Below are positions 47,230-59,211 of a stretch of 64,000 nucleotides of DNA, in pieces (position 1 is the stretch's first letter; every line of letters begins with the position of its first letter). Source of the DNA: Malus domestica (taxonomy: Eukaryota; Streptophyta; Magnoliopsida; Rosales; Rosaceae); NCBI RefSeq assembly GCF_042453785.1, contig NC_091661.1:26403501-26467500 (forward strand). Direction: 5' to 3'. Position numbers and translations under genes: made by a program. The notes under the pieces were generated by a model. It saw nothing but the letters and a program-made list of their open reading frames with translations. It ran no database searches and was not told the DNA's origin.

Positions 47230-49813
47230 ATGTCGCCGGCAACCGGAGCTCACGTGCCACTTCTGTCGGACAGAAAGCCGGTGAGGCGGGGGTCAGTGTC
47301 CGGGGCGGTGTTCAACGTGTCCACGAGCATAATTGGAGCCGGAATTATGTCCATACCGGCAACTCTCAAGGTGCTCGGTGTGATACCGGCTTTTGTGCTT
47401 ATTGTGATCATTGCTTTGCTGGCCGACGTCTCGGTGGAGTTCCTGATGAGGTTCACGCATTCCGGCGAATCCACGACGTATTCCGGCGTTATGAGGGAGT
47501 CTTTTGGGCAGGTGGGATCGGTTGCCGCACAAATATGTGTCATGATCACTAATCTTGGGTGCTTAATTATGTACCAGATAATAATTGGTAAGCTTCAATT
47601 TTCTTGGTTTTTAGGGCATTTTCTGTATCTAAATATAGCTTAACAAGAGTTTTTATTTTTTTTACTATTCTATATTCTAAACTACTCGCATTTATCGGGA
47701 TGCGAAGAATTACTTGCATTTATCGGGATGCGAATCAAATTGGTTACTAGGATGGATACATTGTCCTGGTTCTGGTTAACTAACCTAATTCACGTATGCG
47801 AGCTGAGTAAGAATTAAAAGGATAATTTATTTTTGTTTGTTTTTCAGGGGATGTTCTATCTGGAAATGGGTCTGCAGGAGAAGGGCATTCAGGTGTTCTG
47901 CAAGAGTGGTTTGGAAGTCATTGGTGGAACTCCCGTGATATTGCCCTCCTATTCACACTTATTTTCATTTTCCTGCCATTGGTTTTGTTAAAGCGAGTAG
48001 GTCAGTAATCACTAAAGTACACAAACCCTTTTTTGTTAAATTTGTATAGAACTTTTACTGTGGTGTTCCTTTGTGGCCGAAAGGTCAGGGGTTTGAATTG
48101 TGGTAATAGGCTCTTTGCAAAGTAAAACTAAGGTTGCGTATGGTAGACGTTCTTTTCCCATCCTGGCAAAATAAAGGACCTTGTTGGCTTGGGATCGCCC
48201 TAACTTTTACTTGGTTGTCATGATAAATCTTTAACATTTTTGGGATTTTTTTTTGCAAATCTTCTAATATCTATTTGTCGATTTGCAGAATCTCTAAGGT
48301 TCAGTTCAGCCATATCAGTTCTTCTTGCAGTGGTTTTTGTTGGCATAAGTTCAGCCATGGCAATCTATGCAATCTTTGAAGGGAAAACCAACACCCCAAG
48401 ATTGGTACCAAGCTTGGGCAAACAAACCTCCTTCTTTGACCTTTTCACTGCTGTCCCAGTCATTGTCACAGCCTTCACTTTTCACTTCAATGGTAAGGAA
48501 TGTACAATTCAGGTAACAATTTACGATATGGAACAGATGACACAAAGGATAGAAGAGAATTCAAAGAATTATAGGGACGGAGTTGAGAATTTCCACAGGG
48601 GTAATTGTCACTAGATAGGGTTAACGTCCTAAAATTTAGCACTAAATACCTAATTTCCTAGACGTTTGCACTAGGTTGGAATGTGCCCAAGTCTAAGGAC
48701 TTGTGCATGTCAAGCTGCTCTTCGATCCATTTTGCTATTTGTTCTACGTCAATTTACTATTGACATCTCAAACTTTCTGACCATTGCGTACTCTGATTGA
48801 CATCATGAAGTGCACCCAATTGGGTTTGAGCTTGGGAAGCCGTCGGATATGATATCAGCGGTCAGGATCTCACTGGTGCTATGTGCAGCCATCTACTTCT
48901 CCATTGGACTGTTTGGGTACCTTTTGTTTGGGGATGCAATCATGGCTGACATACTTGTGAACTTTGACAGAAGCTCGGATTCAGCAATGGGGGCAGTGCT
49001 GAATGATGTGGTTCGATTAAGCTATGCCCTCCATCTGATGTTGGTTTTTCCTCTCTTGAACTTTTCTCTGAGGGTAAATTTGGATGAACTGCTTTTCCCC
49101 AAAAAGCCGCTTTTGGCCACAGATACTAGGAGATTTCTGCTTCTCACTCTTGGCCTGCTGGTTTTCTCTTACCTGGCTGCAATTGCCTTCCCAAACATTT
49201 GGTACGTTTTTCAGTTTTTGGGATCAACTTCTGCCGTCTGCCTTGCCTTCATTTTTCCGGGTGCAATTGTTCTAAGGTACTCTCTCTACTTTTCTTTTTA
49301 TTAACAACTCTCTTTGGGACTCCTTTTGAAAGAGTTGAAAGAGCTTCTGGAGCTGTTTTTAAAGGACGCACGTGGAATTATAATAAAGATTTCAATGCGT
49401 TGCTTGTAAAAGCACTTCTAATAAAAAAGCTTACAAACAAGTTTTTACAGGTCATAAAAGCACTTTCTAGAGTTGCTTTCTAAGGAAGCACATGAAATTG
49501 ATCAAGATTTCAATGTGTTACTTGTAAAACCACTTCTAGCAAAGACCTTTATGAATGAAAATGCCTTTTATATAAACATTTTCAAACGGGCCCTCGTCAA
49601 GAAAGTACAAACTGAGTGCCACTCGACCAACTGGTAACATGCTCTCATGTGGAACTTGACAATCTTTTTGTTCTATGAAATTACAGGGATGTACATGGCA
49701 TATCTACAAGAAGGGACAGGACCATGGCAACTGTAATGGTAGTCCTGGCAGTAGTAACAAGTGCAACTGCCATTTCCACCAATGTATATAACATTTTTGG
49801 GAACAAGTCCTAG
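47230..49813 (+). CDS. AVT6-type vacuolar amino-acid transporter, copy B
   Basis: Five exons (47230-47587, 47848-48000, 48289-48492, 48811-49276, 49687-49813) give 435 residues starting MSPATGAHVPLLSDRKP. Exons 2, 3 and 4 are 153, 204 and 466 bp, identical to copy A, and all intron phases match, so the two arose by tandem duplication. The first helix carries SVSGAVFNVSTSIIGAGIMS; GYLLFGDAIMADILVNFD, VFPLLNFSLRVNLDELLF and IAFPNIWYVFQFLGS follow. The N-terminus and last ten residues differ from copy A, so regulation or targeting may differ. It should move neutral or acidic amino acids across the vacuolar membrane. Intron 2 contains a SINE and intron 4 a palindromic insertion. Confidence 0.94.
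48054..48213 (+). mobile_element. Au-type SINE in intron 2 of AVT6 copy B
   Basis: Begins tggtgttcctttgtggccga with an A-box-like segment, followed by a B box (gggtttgaatt). The body contains ctctttgcaaagtaaaact and aaggttgcgtatggtagac, matching the remembered plant Au SINE body. It ends near a T-rich stretch. It lies in the transcribed sense of the gene. Confidence 0.65.
49310..49592. mobile_element. MITE-like insertion in intron 4 of AVT6 copy B
   Basis: Two related stretches (gatttcaatgcgttgcttgt and gatttcaatgtgttacttgt) lie about 120 bp apart. The right end is ttttcaaacgggccc and the left, opposite, gggactccttttgaaag. It is probably a decayed non-autonomous element with an internal duplication. 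Confidence 0.4.
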
Positions 49814-50262
49814 TTGATTTTCCATTTTTGTTTTCACCATTTTTGTTGTCGTTGAGGTGGCTTGTATTTTCGTGTATTATTATTCATAGTATTGTTTCTA
49901 CATGCATTCTCTAAGTTTGTACCAAAAACATAAATCAAACGGCATCATGACCAAATTCCGGCATTTACAGATCCATTTTCATCGACTATTGCTTGAATAT
50001 GCAATGGTTTTCTAATGTCGAAGTAGGGTTTGTGCACGGGTGAAACATTTGTGGAGAACTACAAATAAACTTAAAACTAGCTAGCATGCAAATGCATAGG
50101 CAATAAAAGGTGATCATTCATATGAGTTAAAGCCAATTTGCTGAATTCAAACTCTGTTTACTACGTTTAAAGGACAAAAGGGAAGATACGGGGCATACCC
50201 GTCTGTTCTTACAAATCGAAACATGGCGTTGTAGAGGTTGTGATGCAGCCTATAATTGAAGA
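49814..50262. other. Convergent 3' regions of AVT6 copy B and the ARM gene
   Basis: Probable 3' UTRs of the two converging genes. No ORF or repeat was recognised. Confidence 0.5.
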
Positions 50263-51968
50263 TTAATAATCTAAAGACCTTGAAACATCTGCGGTTGGAA
50301 AATCGTATCTCTGATCTTGGAATCTCCTGAGTAAGCCCGACTTGTATTTCTCGATTTCAGCATTCTCCAGAGAATCAGGGGTGGATCTGATAACTGGGAT
50401 TGCCCCAGCTTGGTGTAAAGCTCCAAGAGCTTTATCTGCAGTTACAGAAAATAGATTAAACAACCGAAAGCAATAAGAGAGAACTGATTAACATAGCATT
50501 AATACAGTCGTATCCAATACATTATGCGAAAGCAGCTTTCGGAAGTTAACGTTTTGCAGACTCACAAAATTAATTTTGTTAACATGTATATTGTTTTCTA
50601 AACGCTTCCATCACAAACTCTTAACAAATGCTGAAAGTGAACTGTCAAAATTTACCGCAATTATTAAATGCGTATTACTCTTACAGGTGAAATACTCTCA
50701 GCAACAGCTATATTGTTTCAAAACGTGAATGTTTGGGGCATACAATATACGCTTCGTGCATCTCCAAATGTTTTAAGGCTACACTTTACCATCAGGAATG
50801 TATGATGGCAGTATCTTTAGCATCCCAGAATTTAAGCTGATACACACCTATTCTATAAAATTACCAAAATTTCAAAGTATAAACATAGGTGCATGTAGTA
50901 CCAACTGTGAATGAAAATGTCTGACCTGAGGGTGATAGAGCGGTAAGAGCTTTCAAAGCCTCCTTCCTTGTGCTGTCATCCTTAGCGGCCCCCAACATAT
51001 TCACGAGCTCTTGAGCACCACCCATCTCCACAATTTTCATTCTCCTTTCATCTGTAAATCAAGAGAAAACATAAAAATTTACAACCTGATTTCACAGCTG
51101 TAGATCAGAGAAATGAAATGAGCACTTATATGTTACGCAGCTCAAACACAAGAAAGTTTCTGAAAACGATTCCAGTGCAAACTGTAAATGGTAATTCATT
51201 ACCAGGTGTGCTTTACAATATCAAAAGTGAATTGCTTTACCAACAAGGCAAGCAGGTATATATCTCAATGAATGAGCTTTCTCAAAATTAGACACTGATA
51301 GAAAAGAAAATCAAGCTACGAAAGTTACCATCAACCGCAAACTGAGCCAATCGAGAAGCCCCCATTCTCTTAAACAAAGGATCCTTGACTGTCAACAGCG
51401 ACACGGACTGTTGCAATAAAGTATCCCCTGGAAATGTAGTAAAATACAAGAGTAAAATCAAGCAAAAACCGAGTAACTGACGAATTTCTTATTAATTCAT
51501 AAATTAAAAACAAAAATTAAGATAAATTAGCTAAAGATTACAATACCCATATAAGGCATGATGTTGTAAGCTACGCAAGTTGCAGTCCCAGCAAATATCA
51601 GCTTCAACATCCATCCAATTTTTCTTTCAGCTTCCTCTTCGAGGGAGAGCTCATCTGCAATCCAATACCAGAACTCAATTTTCCTTCATTTTCTCGGCAA
51701 CCAAACAGAAACTTACGGAATCAAAGATGAAATCTTGAGATGGGCAAACATTCGAATTACCTCTTCCGTTGTGAGTTGAGAAATTGCGGGGCGGCGCATT
51801 GCGCACCGGGCTTCTTGTACAGTAATACTTCGAATACTGATCGAGAAATTTTCACATCACAATCAGAACGGAGAAGTTCGAATGAAGAAAAAGAGGAACG
51901 GAATGTTGGACGGAAACCAATTCGAAGAGGGAGCTTACAGCGGTGAGCTTGGATGCTAACGTGCGCAT
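50263..51968 (-). CDS. ARM-repeat-like protein, probably mitochondrial
   Basis: Six minus-strand exons (51968-51939, 51836-51761, 51654-51547, 51427-51329, 51051-50926, 50435-50263), all GT-AG in phase, give 203 residues. The first exon codes only ten residues (MRTLASKLTA). The N-terminus to about residue 35 is rich in Arg, Ser and Tyr with almost no acid, which suggests a mitochondrial presequence. A hydrophobic helix LKLIFAGTATCVAYNIMPYM follows. Then come one or two armadillo-like helical repeats: RMKIVEMGGAQELVNMLGAA, STRKEALKALTALSPSDKAL and GALHQAGAIPVIRSTPDS. The last 40 residues are charged. I recall short plant proteins of this form annotated as ARM-repeat superfamily, function unknown. 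Confidence 0.75.
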
Positions 51969-53444
51969 GGTGCGAAGAGGTGACTCCTCCGAAGCTCGGT
52001 GCGGCGGAACTGAAGAGCAGGTCCGTCTTTGGACTCCCGGGGAAGAGTAAAAGGCCGAAGGGTCTGGGTCAGGTGGTTTTCTGTTATTTTTGGGTCTAAA
52101 TCCAATGGGCCTTTTACTTGCAGTCCAAGAAAAAATTATATTCTTTTTAAACTTCCTTTAATTTAGAAAATTAATTATTATTTTTAATTCATACTAAATT
52201 CGTCTAAACTACAAAGTAAAGTTTTAAACTTACGAGTGCGAGTATTCAAATTTAGAGCAAAGTACAAGATGAGAAAATCGAATTGGGTGCTGATGCAGAT
52301 CAGTTCGCCGATGCCTTTATTGAATCATTGGGATAAAATCAATGACTATAACCAATCAGAAGAACTTAATAACAGACATTAGTAGCTCTTAATAATAGCC
52401 ACGACGTTTTGGACATTTTTTGGTTGATTGGATTACTTTCTTTATGTAATTTTCAGTTTTTTGTCATTTTAAGTTTGTTGCCATTTTAATTTTTGAATGT
52501 ATGTTACAAAATGGTTATACATACCACCACTTTCTGTAAGATGAATGAGGTTGGACATTTTTGTTGGTGAATGAAATATTTAGAGAGATTTCTATCTCAT
52601 ATTTGTGTTTTTCTCTTGTTTAAGAGTATGCTGCTTTATTATTTCTAGTGTCTACATTGTAGGCTAGTACTAAAACCAAAGTTTATAGGGTTTTCAGGCA
52701 TCTCCTTACGCTAGGAGATAGTAGACCTTACCTATCCATTATATCTATCATTTTATTTTGTTTCTATCCGCTACACCTTGCATCATTAGGCGTCCCTTGC
52801 TCCAACCGACTAGAATTGATTCCATAATTTCTTGTATTTCATTTTTACATTCCTCTACAAAATTATAGTTCTCTTTTTTTTTTTCCTAATTTTCGGTGTA
52901 CGTCTATACCTCTCATCATGTAACGAGTGACGAGAGACTCAGAGAGATATATAGTCAGGGATAGCCAAGAATCTTCTGTATGATGAGGTTAATGTAACTC
53001 ATTAATTTAATTCACCTTGAAACCGAAAAACCAAAAAGGCACCAGCATCATACATATTTTTGTCGATTACAACTGGATCTATTTTTGAACTACGAATTTG
53101 GGTAACAAATACAAAATTAAAAACTGAAAAGGAGTAGGATTAAGATAACTATAAAACTTTTGAGCTCGACTGTTGACAAAATCTGCTGATCACCGTAGCT
53201 GATTTCCTTAGAACATGAAGTCAGCAACAACAAAACAATAAAACTTTATAGTTATCTTTATCCCACTATGTGGAGTCGACTGATCTTCCTTGAACAAGAA
53301 AGCTGACTTCGGATCCATGCTTTCAGATCAAGAAAAAAACTTCTATTTCCTGTTGAAGTTTGTGCAGGAAAGGAAAAAAAATAACAAGTTTGATTAAACT
53401 TGCAAGTTCAAACAAAGTCCAATGAACCCCCAAAGAAACCTGGT
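51969..53444. other. Spacer between the ARM and NOP53 genes
   Basis: 51969-52080 is probably the ARM gene leader. The rest is AT-rich and holds an LTR-element remnant (52590-52810) and, at 53225-53290, a minus-strand scrap with gtcgactccacatagtggga resembling an RTE LINE 3' end. Confidence 0.45.
52590..52810 (+). mobile_element. LTR-retroelement remnant (LTR end and leader)
   Basis: Matches 60045-60250 in inverted orientation over about 200 bp, including ttatttctagtgtc, a primer-binding-like tagtactaaaaccaaag and the following agggttttcagg. The copia or gypsy assignment is open. It is a broken fragment, old by its divergence. Confidence 0.55.
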
Positions 53445-56400
53445 TTAAGAGATGAAGAGAATTTTGGCAAACCTTTTGTTCGGTTTTGGTGGGATTAGTC
53501 CTCTTTTTTCGAGGCTCTTGAACCGATCCTTGACAAGGGTGGAACAACCCTTTTGGGAAAAAATGAAAGAAGCAATTAGACTTCCCCCCAGTCTTGTCTG
53601 AACACAAAGAAAAAGAATGTAAGCAAGAAAAGTGCGTTGTACCTTTAGCTTACGGAGGGATCCAGTTATTTCTTCAGACAAGAGGACTTGAATCGGGGCA
53701 GGCTCGAACCTGTAATAGAAGGATTACAAAAAGGAAGATAAAAACAAAAATGATACTAAAGGCGTGAGAGAGAAAGCATTGCTTAAGACATACTTATGCT
53801 TTCCCAGTCGTGGGGGACATGACTTTCGTTTTTCTTCCTTAGCTACAACTTGTCGAAGATGTCTTTTATGCCTCTCCTCGTCCTCTTTAGCTATTTCCTC
53901 AATGATATCTGGTAAGCTGTGACCAAGGGACAAAGCAATTCTTAGAGTGTAATCTTCACCAGCGTACTCTAGAGACAAAAGTTGTATAAGTAATAACCCA
54001 TCAATTTCTTTAGAAAGCTTCTTGGCCTCTCTCGCTTCTGCTTCCTTTTTAAGCTGTTCTTTACGCCTAGCTCTCTTATTTAAGACGACTGTTGTCACCC
54101 TCTTTGTTTTTAAAGGCCTGCACCATGTTTTTTCAAGCAACATGAATCGTGGCATTTTAGTTTTGATGGCCTTATGATGCATGGAACAGAATATTAGCAA
54201 TATAAAAAAAAAAATTGGGCTCACCTTTTCTCGGATGCAGCATCCCCATTCTCATCCAAATTTTCTTGATTCATATCATCATCAGTGCCTTCATCTGCCT
54301 CGAGAAAATACATCTAATAAAGTAGATTGGTCCCGTAAGGTTCACAGTTATGTACAAAAAAATTAAACTAACATAAAATATTTGTCGTTATGACTTCATG
54401 TCTATCTGGTTTATTGTGACAAAAATGATAGGAACAAAAGACACTCACTTCTTCTTCATCAACAGCCTCCCCAGGAACGGTTAAAGGAACCGGTTGAGCT
54501 CCTAGCTCTTTTTTATAGACTTTCCCCATTTCTTCTGCAACAGCATGAGCCAATGTTTCCTGGATTGAGAAAACGAGGCAAAGATGAGAGAACTTTACGC
54601 CATACAAGCTAAAAGGTTAACCAAAAAAAAGTACCAAATGGCAGATATTAAGAAATTACCTGATGACTTTCAAATGTGGGATTGAATGAGGATCCCGGAG
54701 GCTCAACTTCTACGGCAGGAATAATTGATGGCTTCTTCATCTTCAAAAATTCAATAAAATCTATCAACTAAGAGCCATGGAATGTTTGCTAAAACTGTGA
54801 CTATTCAAACAATAACACAGCAGCCAAATGCTGCTTCAGATTCTATATGACTCCTAGATAAGATGCGATCCATGATGCATCTTAGCGCATTACCACTAGT
54901 GGAATTAGAGTTACAGAAACAGACAAGAACCAATATGAACAACAATATGATCATATTCTTGAACTTAAACGACAAGCCTTACCTTCTTGGTTTTTTTGTT
55001 GTCGTCACCTGCGTGAGAGTTAAAAACAGTCAATGTAATGCACAGAACCGTATAATAAAAGAAAAAAAAAGTAATAAAATAGTGGAAACAATGCCATAGA
55101 TGTTAAGGTTGAGGAACCTGTATATCCCCATAAGTCAGCCATGCCAGAATGTGAGACAGAACCCTGTGAGATTTCAAACTAAAATTAATACAAAACTGCT
55201 AGAACTAGATAACATCTGCAGTTTTACATATAACAACTGACCTTAGGACTCCATTCAGATCCATCCATCAGTTCTGGAACCTTTTTATGTGCTTTCTTGG
55301 ATTTCTTCTGTGTCGAAGAATGCACTGGTTGTACAAATGGGTTTTTCTGTAGCATGCTCTCAACGTGGAGTACTTTCTGTCTATGTTTTTCAATCTTCCT
55401 CTTCACCGAAAGATCTGGTCAGACCAAAGCACACAAGTTCAGTTCCACTAACTAAAGAAAATGAGTAAGAAAACAGAGAGCATAAAACAAAAGAAAGGAA
55501 CTGAACTGGACCACACTAGTAAGTATACTTATCAATCAGTGCCTATTTGACTCACTCCAGATTTCTATACAGTAATCAAACCCGGATTGAATACAATGAG
55601 ATTCTTTCGGAGCTTTAAACGACGGATTGACTAAGAGTCTAATCCTTAAACAAAAATTCAAGCTAAATTCTATCCAAATCCAAGCATAATCTAGAAAATC
55701 TACCACTCTAAGGGCTGGTTTGGTATTGCTGTGCTTTGAAAAAAAAGCTGCTGTAAGAATAAGCGGCTGTGCTGTGAGAATAAGCGGCTGTGAAATAAAG
55801 CCAGTAGAGTGTTTGGTAAACTTTTTTGTGAAAGTGCTTTTGGAAAAAAAAGCAGGATGATAGTGTGTCTTTTCATTAAAGGAGCATTGTAGCTCCGTGT
55901 GCTTTGAAAAAACTGGCTTTTTTTCAAAGCAGCAAATAGCAGCTTCAGCTTTTCCTTTGATTTTCAGCTTATTCTCACAGCAGCTTCCAAAATAAGCTTT
56001 TTTTTTTTTCAGTTTACCAAACACAAAAATGACCCTCAACTTTTTTTCACAGTGGCTTTTTTTAAAATCACCTCAATCCCAAACGGGGCCTAAGGATTCC
56101 ATTCTCTTTCCCTCCAAGCAAAATGGCCCTCATTTTCTTCCGCAAAAAAAAGAAAAAAAACAGTTCTTCGTAAAATATCAGAGTTTGTTTCACCATCACA
56201 TGAAGTTAAAGAAAGCTCTTTTAACAGAAAATGCAGCAAACCAATCAAATTTACAACACACAATAATGTGAAATTCCAATAAAACTCTTCCATTTATTCG
56301 TTGGCTTCGTATTTCGATAAGTTTAAACCACAAACCCCAGCACAAAACAAATTCTAATTTCCGCACCAATTCACCTCACAAGTCCTTAGAAACCGAATTA

Positions 56401-56675
56401 ATTCAATGTCAACCAGCTTGCAATTGCAGGAAAAGGGGATGATTGGAAACTTTGGAAAACCCAAAAGGCATGAAGGTAAAAGCACCGTGGTGGAGAAAGG
56501 AGGTACCTTTGGACTTGTCTTCGAAGAAGAGGGACTCGGCGGCGGCGGAGGCAAGAGAGCCGCCGGAAAGAGCGTCCTTGGTGGACTGCTCGAAGAAGTC
56601 GTGGATGTCATCGGTGCTGATGTTTGCCCTCCATGCCTTCTTTCCCTTCCTGGAGGTCTTGGCTTTCTTCCCCAT
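53445..56675 (-). CDS. NOP53: Ribosome biogenesis protein NOP53
   Basis: Eleven minus-strand exons (56675-56507, 55414-55242, 55163-55118, 55008-54983, 54740-54660, 54559-54449, 54298-54225, 54117-53998, 53916-53794, 53709-53643, 53549-53445) give 364 residues with consistent phases. It starts MGKKAKTSRKGKKAWRANIS. The NOP53 core includes VKRKIEKHRQKVLHVESML, KRVTTVVLNKRARRKEQLKK, LPDIIEEIAKEDEERHKRHL and KSCPPRLGKHKFEPAPIQV, ending RFKSLEKRGLIPPKPNKRF. NOP53 acts in the nucleolus in 60S subunit assembly and recruits the exosome-associated helicase MTR4 for 5.8S and ITS2 processing; the Arabidopsis gene is SMO4. Intron 1 hosts a MITE. Intron 8 (53917-53997) is 81 nt and open in frame, so its retention would add 27 residues. 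Confidence 0.92.
55712..56090. mobile_element. PIF/Harbinger-like (Tourist) MITE in NOP53 intron 1, 379 bp
   Basis: The left end gggctggtttggtattgctg pairs with the right end, opposite strand, ggccccgtttgggattgagg. TAA lies on both sides (55709-55711 and 56091-56093). The interior is full of agctg and cttttt motifs and folds on itself. No coding capacity. Confidence 0.75.
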
Positions 56676-57060
56676 ACCTTTTCTCTCTGGTTCTGAGTTC
56701 CGAAGCGCCCTGCTTTCTCTGTGGGTTTAGGGAGTGAGTTTATAAACCCTAACGACTGAATGGGGGAGAGCGAAGTCGTTATTTCGCTGGTCTAACGAAA
56801 AATTATATTTTTACGTTAAAATCATACTATTTATTTTATTTTATTCTTATTATTAAAATTAAAAATTTTCAAAAAATTTCCGTTAGTTTTTCTTTTTTCT
56901 TTTTGCTTTTTTTAATTCTATTGAAGGCAAAAGCTTTTTATTATTTATTTATTTATGTGAGCAAAATAATATACAGAACATTCAAATTCGTTGTCGAATG
57001 CAGTGGTGGGCTTCGGAAAAGATGGTTCCGATAACAGAGAGACATTTCAAGGCATAAGCT
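56676..57060. other. Spacer between NOP53 and the PPR pseudogene
   Basis: NOP53 leader to about 56770, then a shortened copy of the dispersed family and T-rich DNA. Confidence 0.5.
56790..56896 (+). repeat. Dispersed 150-bp family, copy 7 (partial)
   Basis: Lacks the left third. Keeps ctaacgaaaaattatatttt, the actatttattttatttta core and the tccgttagtttttctt end. Confidence 0.65.
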
Positions 57061-57075
57061 GCCATTGTACTCCCT

Positions 57076-59211
57076 ATGAGTCGGAATCACACCGAATTTG
57101 ATCAATTTCTAAGAAAGCAGAAAGAAGGAATCACACCGAATTTGTATACACTCATCAGCATCTCAAAAGCAGTCGGGAAGTTAGGTGATCTTGACAAGAG
57201 CAAGATTGTTCACAGTTACGCATCTGAATTGGGCATGGAGTCCAGTGTTCTTGTAGGAACTGCTCTTATTGATATGTACGCCAAATGCAAGTCTTTGTCT
57301 GATGCCAGATCAGTTTTTGACTTGAATTTCACCAGTTGTAAAACCAATCCGCCATGGAATGCAATGATCTCTGGCTATTCACAGTGCGGTCACAACCAAG
57401 AAGCATTGGAGCTCTTTGTGAGAATGTGCGCAAACAATATAAAACCAGACAAATACACTTACTGCAGTGTTTTCAATGCAATAGCTGCGTTGAAATGTTT
57501 GCATTTAGGAAAGGAAATTCACTGGATGGTTTTAAAGTCCGGGATAGAAATGAAAGTTACAAGCGTCTCCAATGCATATGCCAAATGTGAGTTGCTCGAA
57601 GACGTACAGAAGGTCTTTGAAGGATAGAAGAGAGAGATTTAGTATCTTGGACAACACTGGTGACTGCTTGTTCACAATGTTCTGAATGGGAGGATGCACT
57701 GACAGTCTTCTCAAAGTTGAGAGTGTTGGTATTCAAAGTTTACTAACTCAATAACAAAAATATGTGGGTGATAAGTTTTCTAACTTTATCACACCTCTCA
57801 CTATCACTCTTAATAAAATTGGACAAACGAAAGGAGAGAAGTAGCAAGCTTGTTGATAACAACACACTTTGAAATATTAGAAGAGGTTACAAACTCAATT
57901 GCTTACAAGCTGAAATGGAAATGAGATTCTGATGTAATATACTAAAGCCTTGCAAGAGGCTTAGTTATACATGCAAAAAGTGACAAACCACTAAAGTGCT
58001 TTTAATAAACAAATACAACTTGTCATGTAATGAATGATGGTGTTTACCATCTTTACACCCTTTCACACATAAACCACCTTTTGATGCACACACACATGCA
58101 ACTTTTCTAAAAGTAGTTCAGCTATCACATGGCAGCACACTACTGTCTTGTAATCACCTTTCGGCTGACAGATGGAGGGAGTAATGATGTTTGTAGTTGT
58201 AGGTGAACAACCTGGAAAGAACTAACAACTAACTTTAATCATTGACAACCTGTTTTTATTTGAATTTCCAACAGAGAGAAAAAGGCTTTACACTAAACGA
58301 GTTTACCATTTCTAGTGTGCTTGTTGCATGTGCCAGCTTTTGTTTCCTTGAGTATGGTCAGCAAGTCCATGGCCTCCTTTGCAAGGTTGGCTTGGACACA
58401 GAAAAGTGTATAGAAAGTGCACTAGTCGACATGTATGCCAAATGTGGTAATATAGCTGAGGCACAAGAGGTCTATGAGAGGATTTCTGAACCGGATACAG
58501 TTTCATGGACTGCTATTATATCAGGCCATGCTCAACATGGGCTTGTCGAGGATGCCCTTGAACTCCTTAAGAGAATGGTGCAGATGGGTGTGAAGGCGAA
58601 TGATGTGACACTATTGTGTGTTCTGTTTGCATGCAGCCACCGTGGTATGGTAAAAGAAGGCCTCAATCATTTTCATCAAATGGAAAAATCATATGGGGTG
58701 GTGTCAAAGATGGAACATTATGCTTGTATTGTTGATCTCTTAGGTCGTGCAGGCCGTCTTAATGATGCAATGGAGTTCATAGAAAGGATGCCAATTGAGC
58801 CCAACGAAATGGTATGGCAGACTTTGTTGGGAGCATGAAAATGTTGAGTTGGGGGAGATTGCAGCTGAGAAGATTCTTTCGGTTACACCAGAATCCTCGG
58901 ATACCTATCTTCTTCTATCCAACACTTATATCAGGACAGGGAGTTATGAAGATGGACTTAGTCTGAGCGATGTGATGAGTGACCGAGGTGTGAAAAATGA
59001 ACCAGGTTGTAGTTGGATTTCTGTGAAAGGTAGAATCCACAAATTTTATGCAGGGGATCAACAACATCCTGAAAAGCATGATATATACGCAAAGGTAGAA
59101 GTGCTGAGAGTGAAACTCAAATCCATGGGTTACATTCCAGATTTGTGTTATGTATTGCAAGATGTGAATTTGGTAGATAAAGGGGGATGCCTGGATGAGC
59201 TTGCTGAGTAG
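57076..59211 (+). pseudogene. Pentatricopeptide repeat (PPR) protein gene, disrupted
   Basis: Coding pieces at 57076-57627, about 57618-57723, 58274-58838 and about 58840-59211 read as PLS-class PPR repeats: LVGTALIDMYAKCKSLSDAR, NAMISGYSQCGHNQEALELF, ESALVDMYAKCGNIAEAQEV and SWTAIISGHAQHGLVEDALE. They are followed by an E-type extension (HYACIVDLLGRAGRLNDAME, DTYLLLSNTYIRTGSYEDGL, PGCSWISVKGRIHKFYAGD). Family members bind organellar RNA for C-to-U editing. The gene is damaged: the frame changes near 57620 and again near 58836, a 550-bp solo LTR sits inside (57724-58273), and the N-terminal repeats and any organelle transit peptide are not seen before 57076. No DYW domain follows. Confidence 0.85.
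57724..58273 (+). mobile_element. Solo LTR, 550 bp, inside the PPR gene
   Basis: Starts TGTTGGTATTCAAA and ends TTTGAATTTCCAACA, giving complementary TGTTGG/CCAACA ends. Flanked by gagag at 57719-57723 and 58274-58278, a 5-bp target duplication. No internal region or second LTR, so it is the product of LTR-LTR recombination. Superfamily not resolved. Confidence 0.85.
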
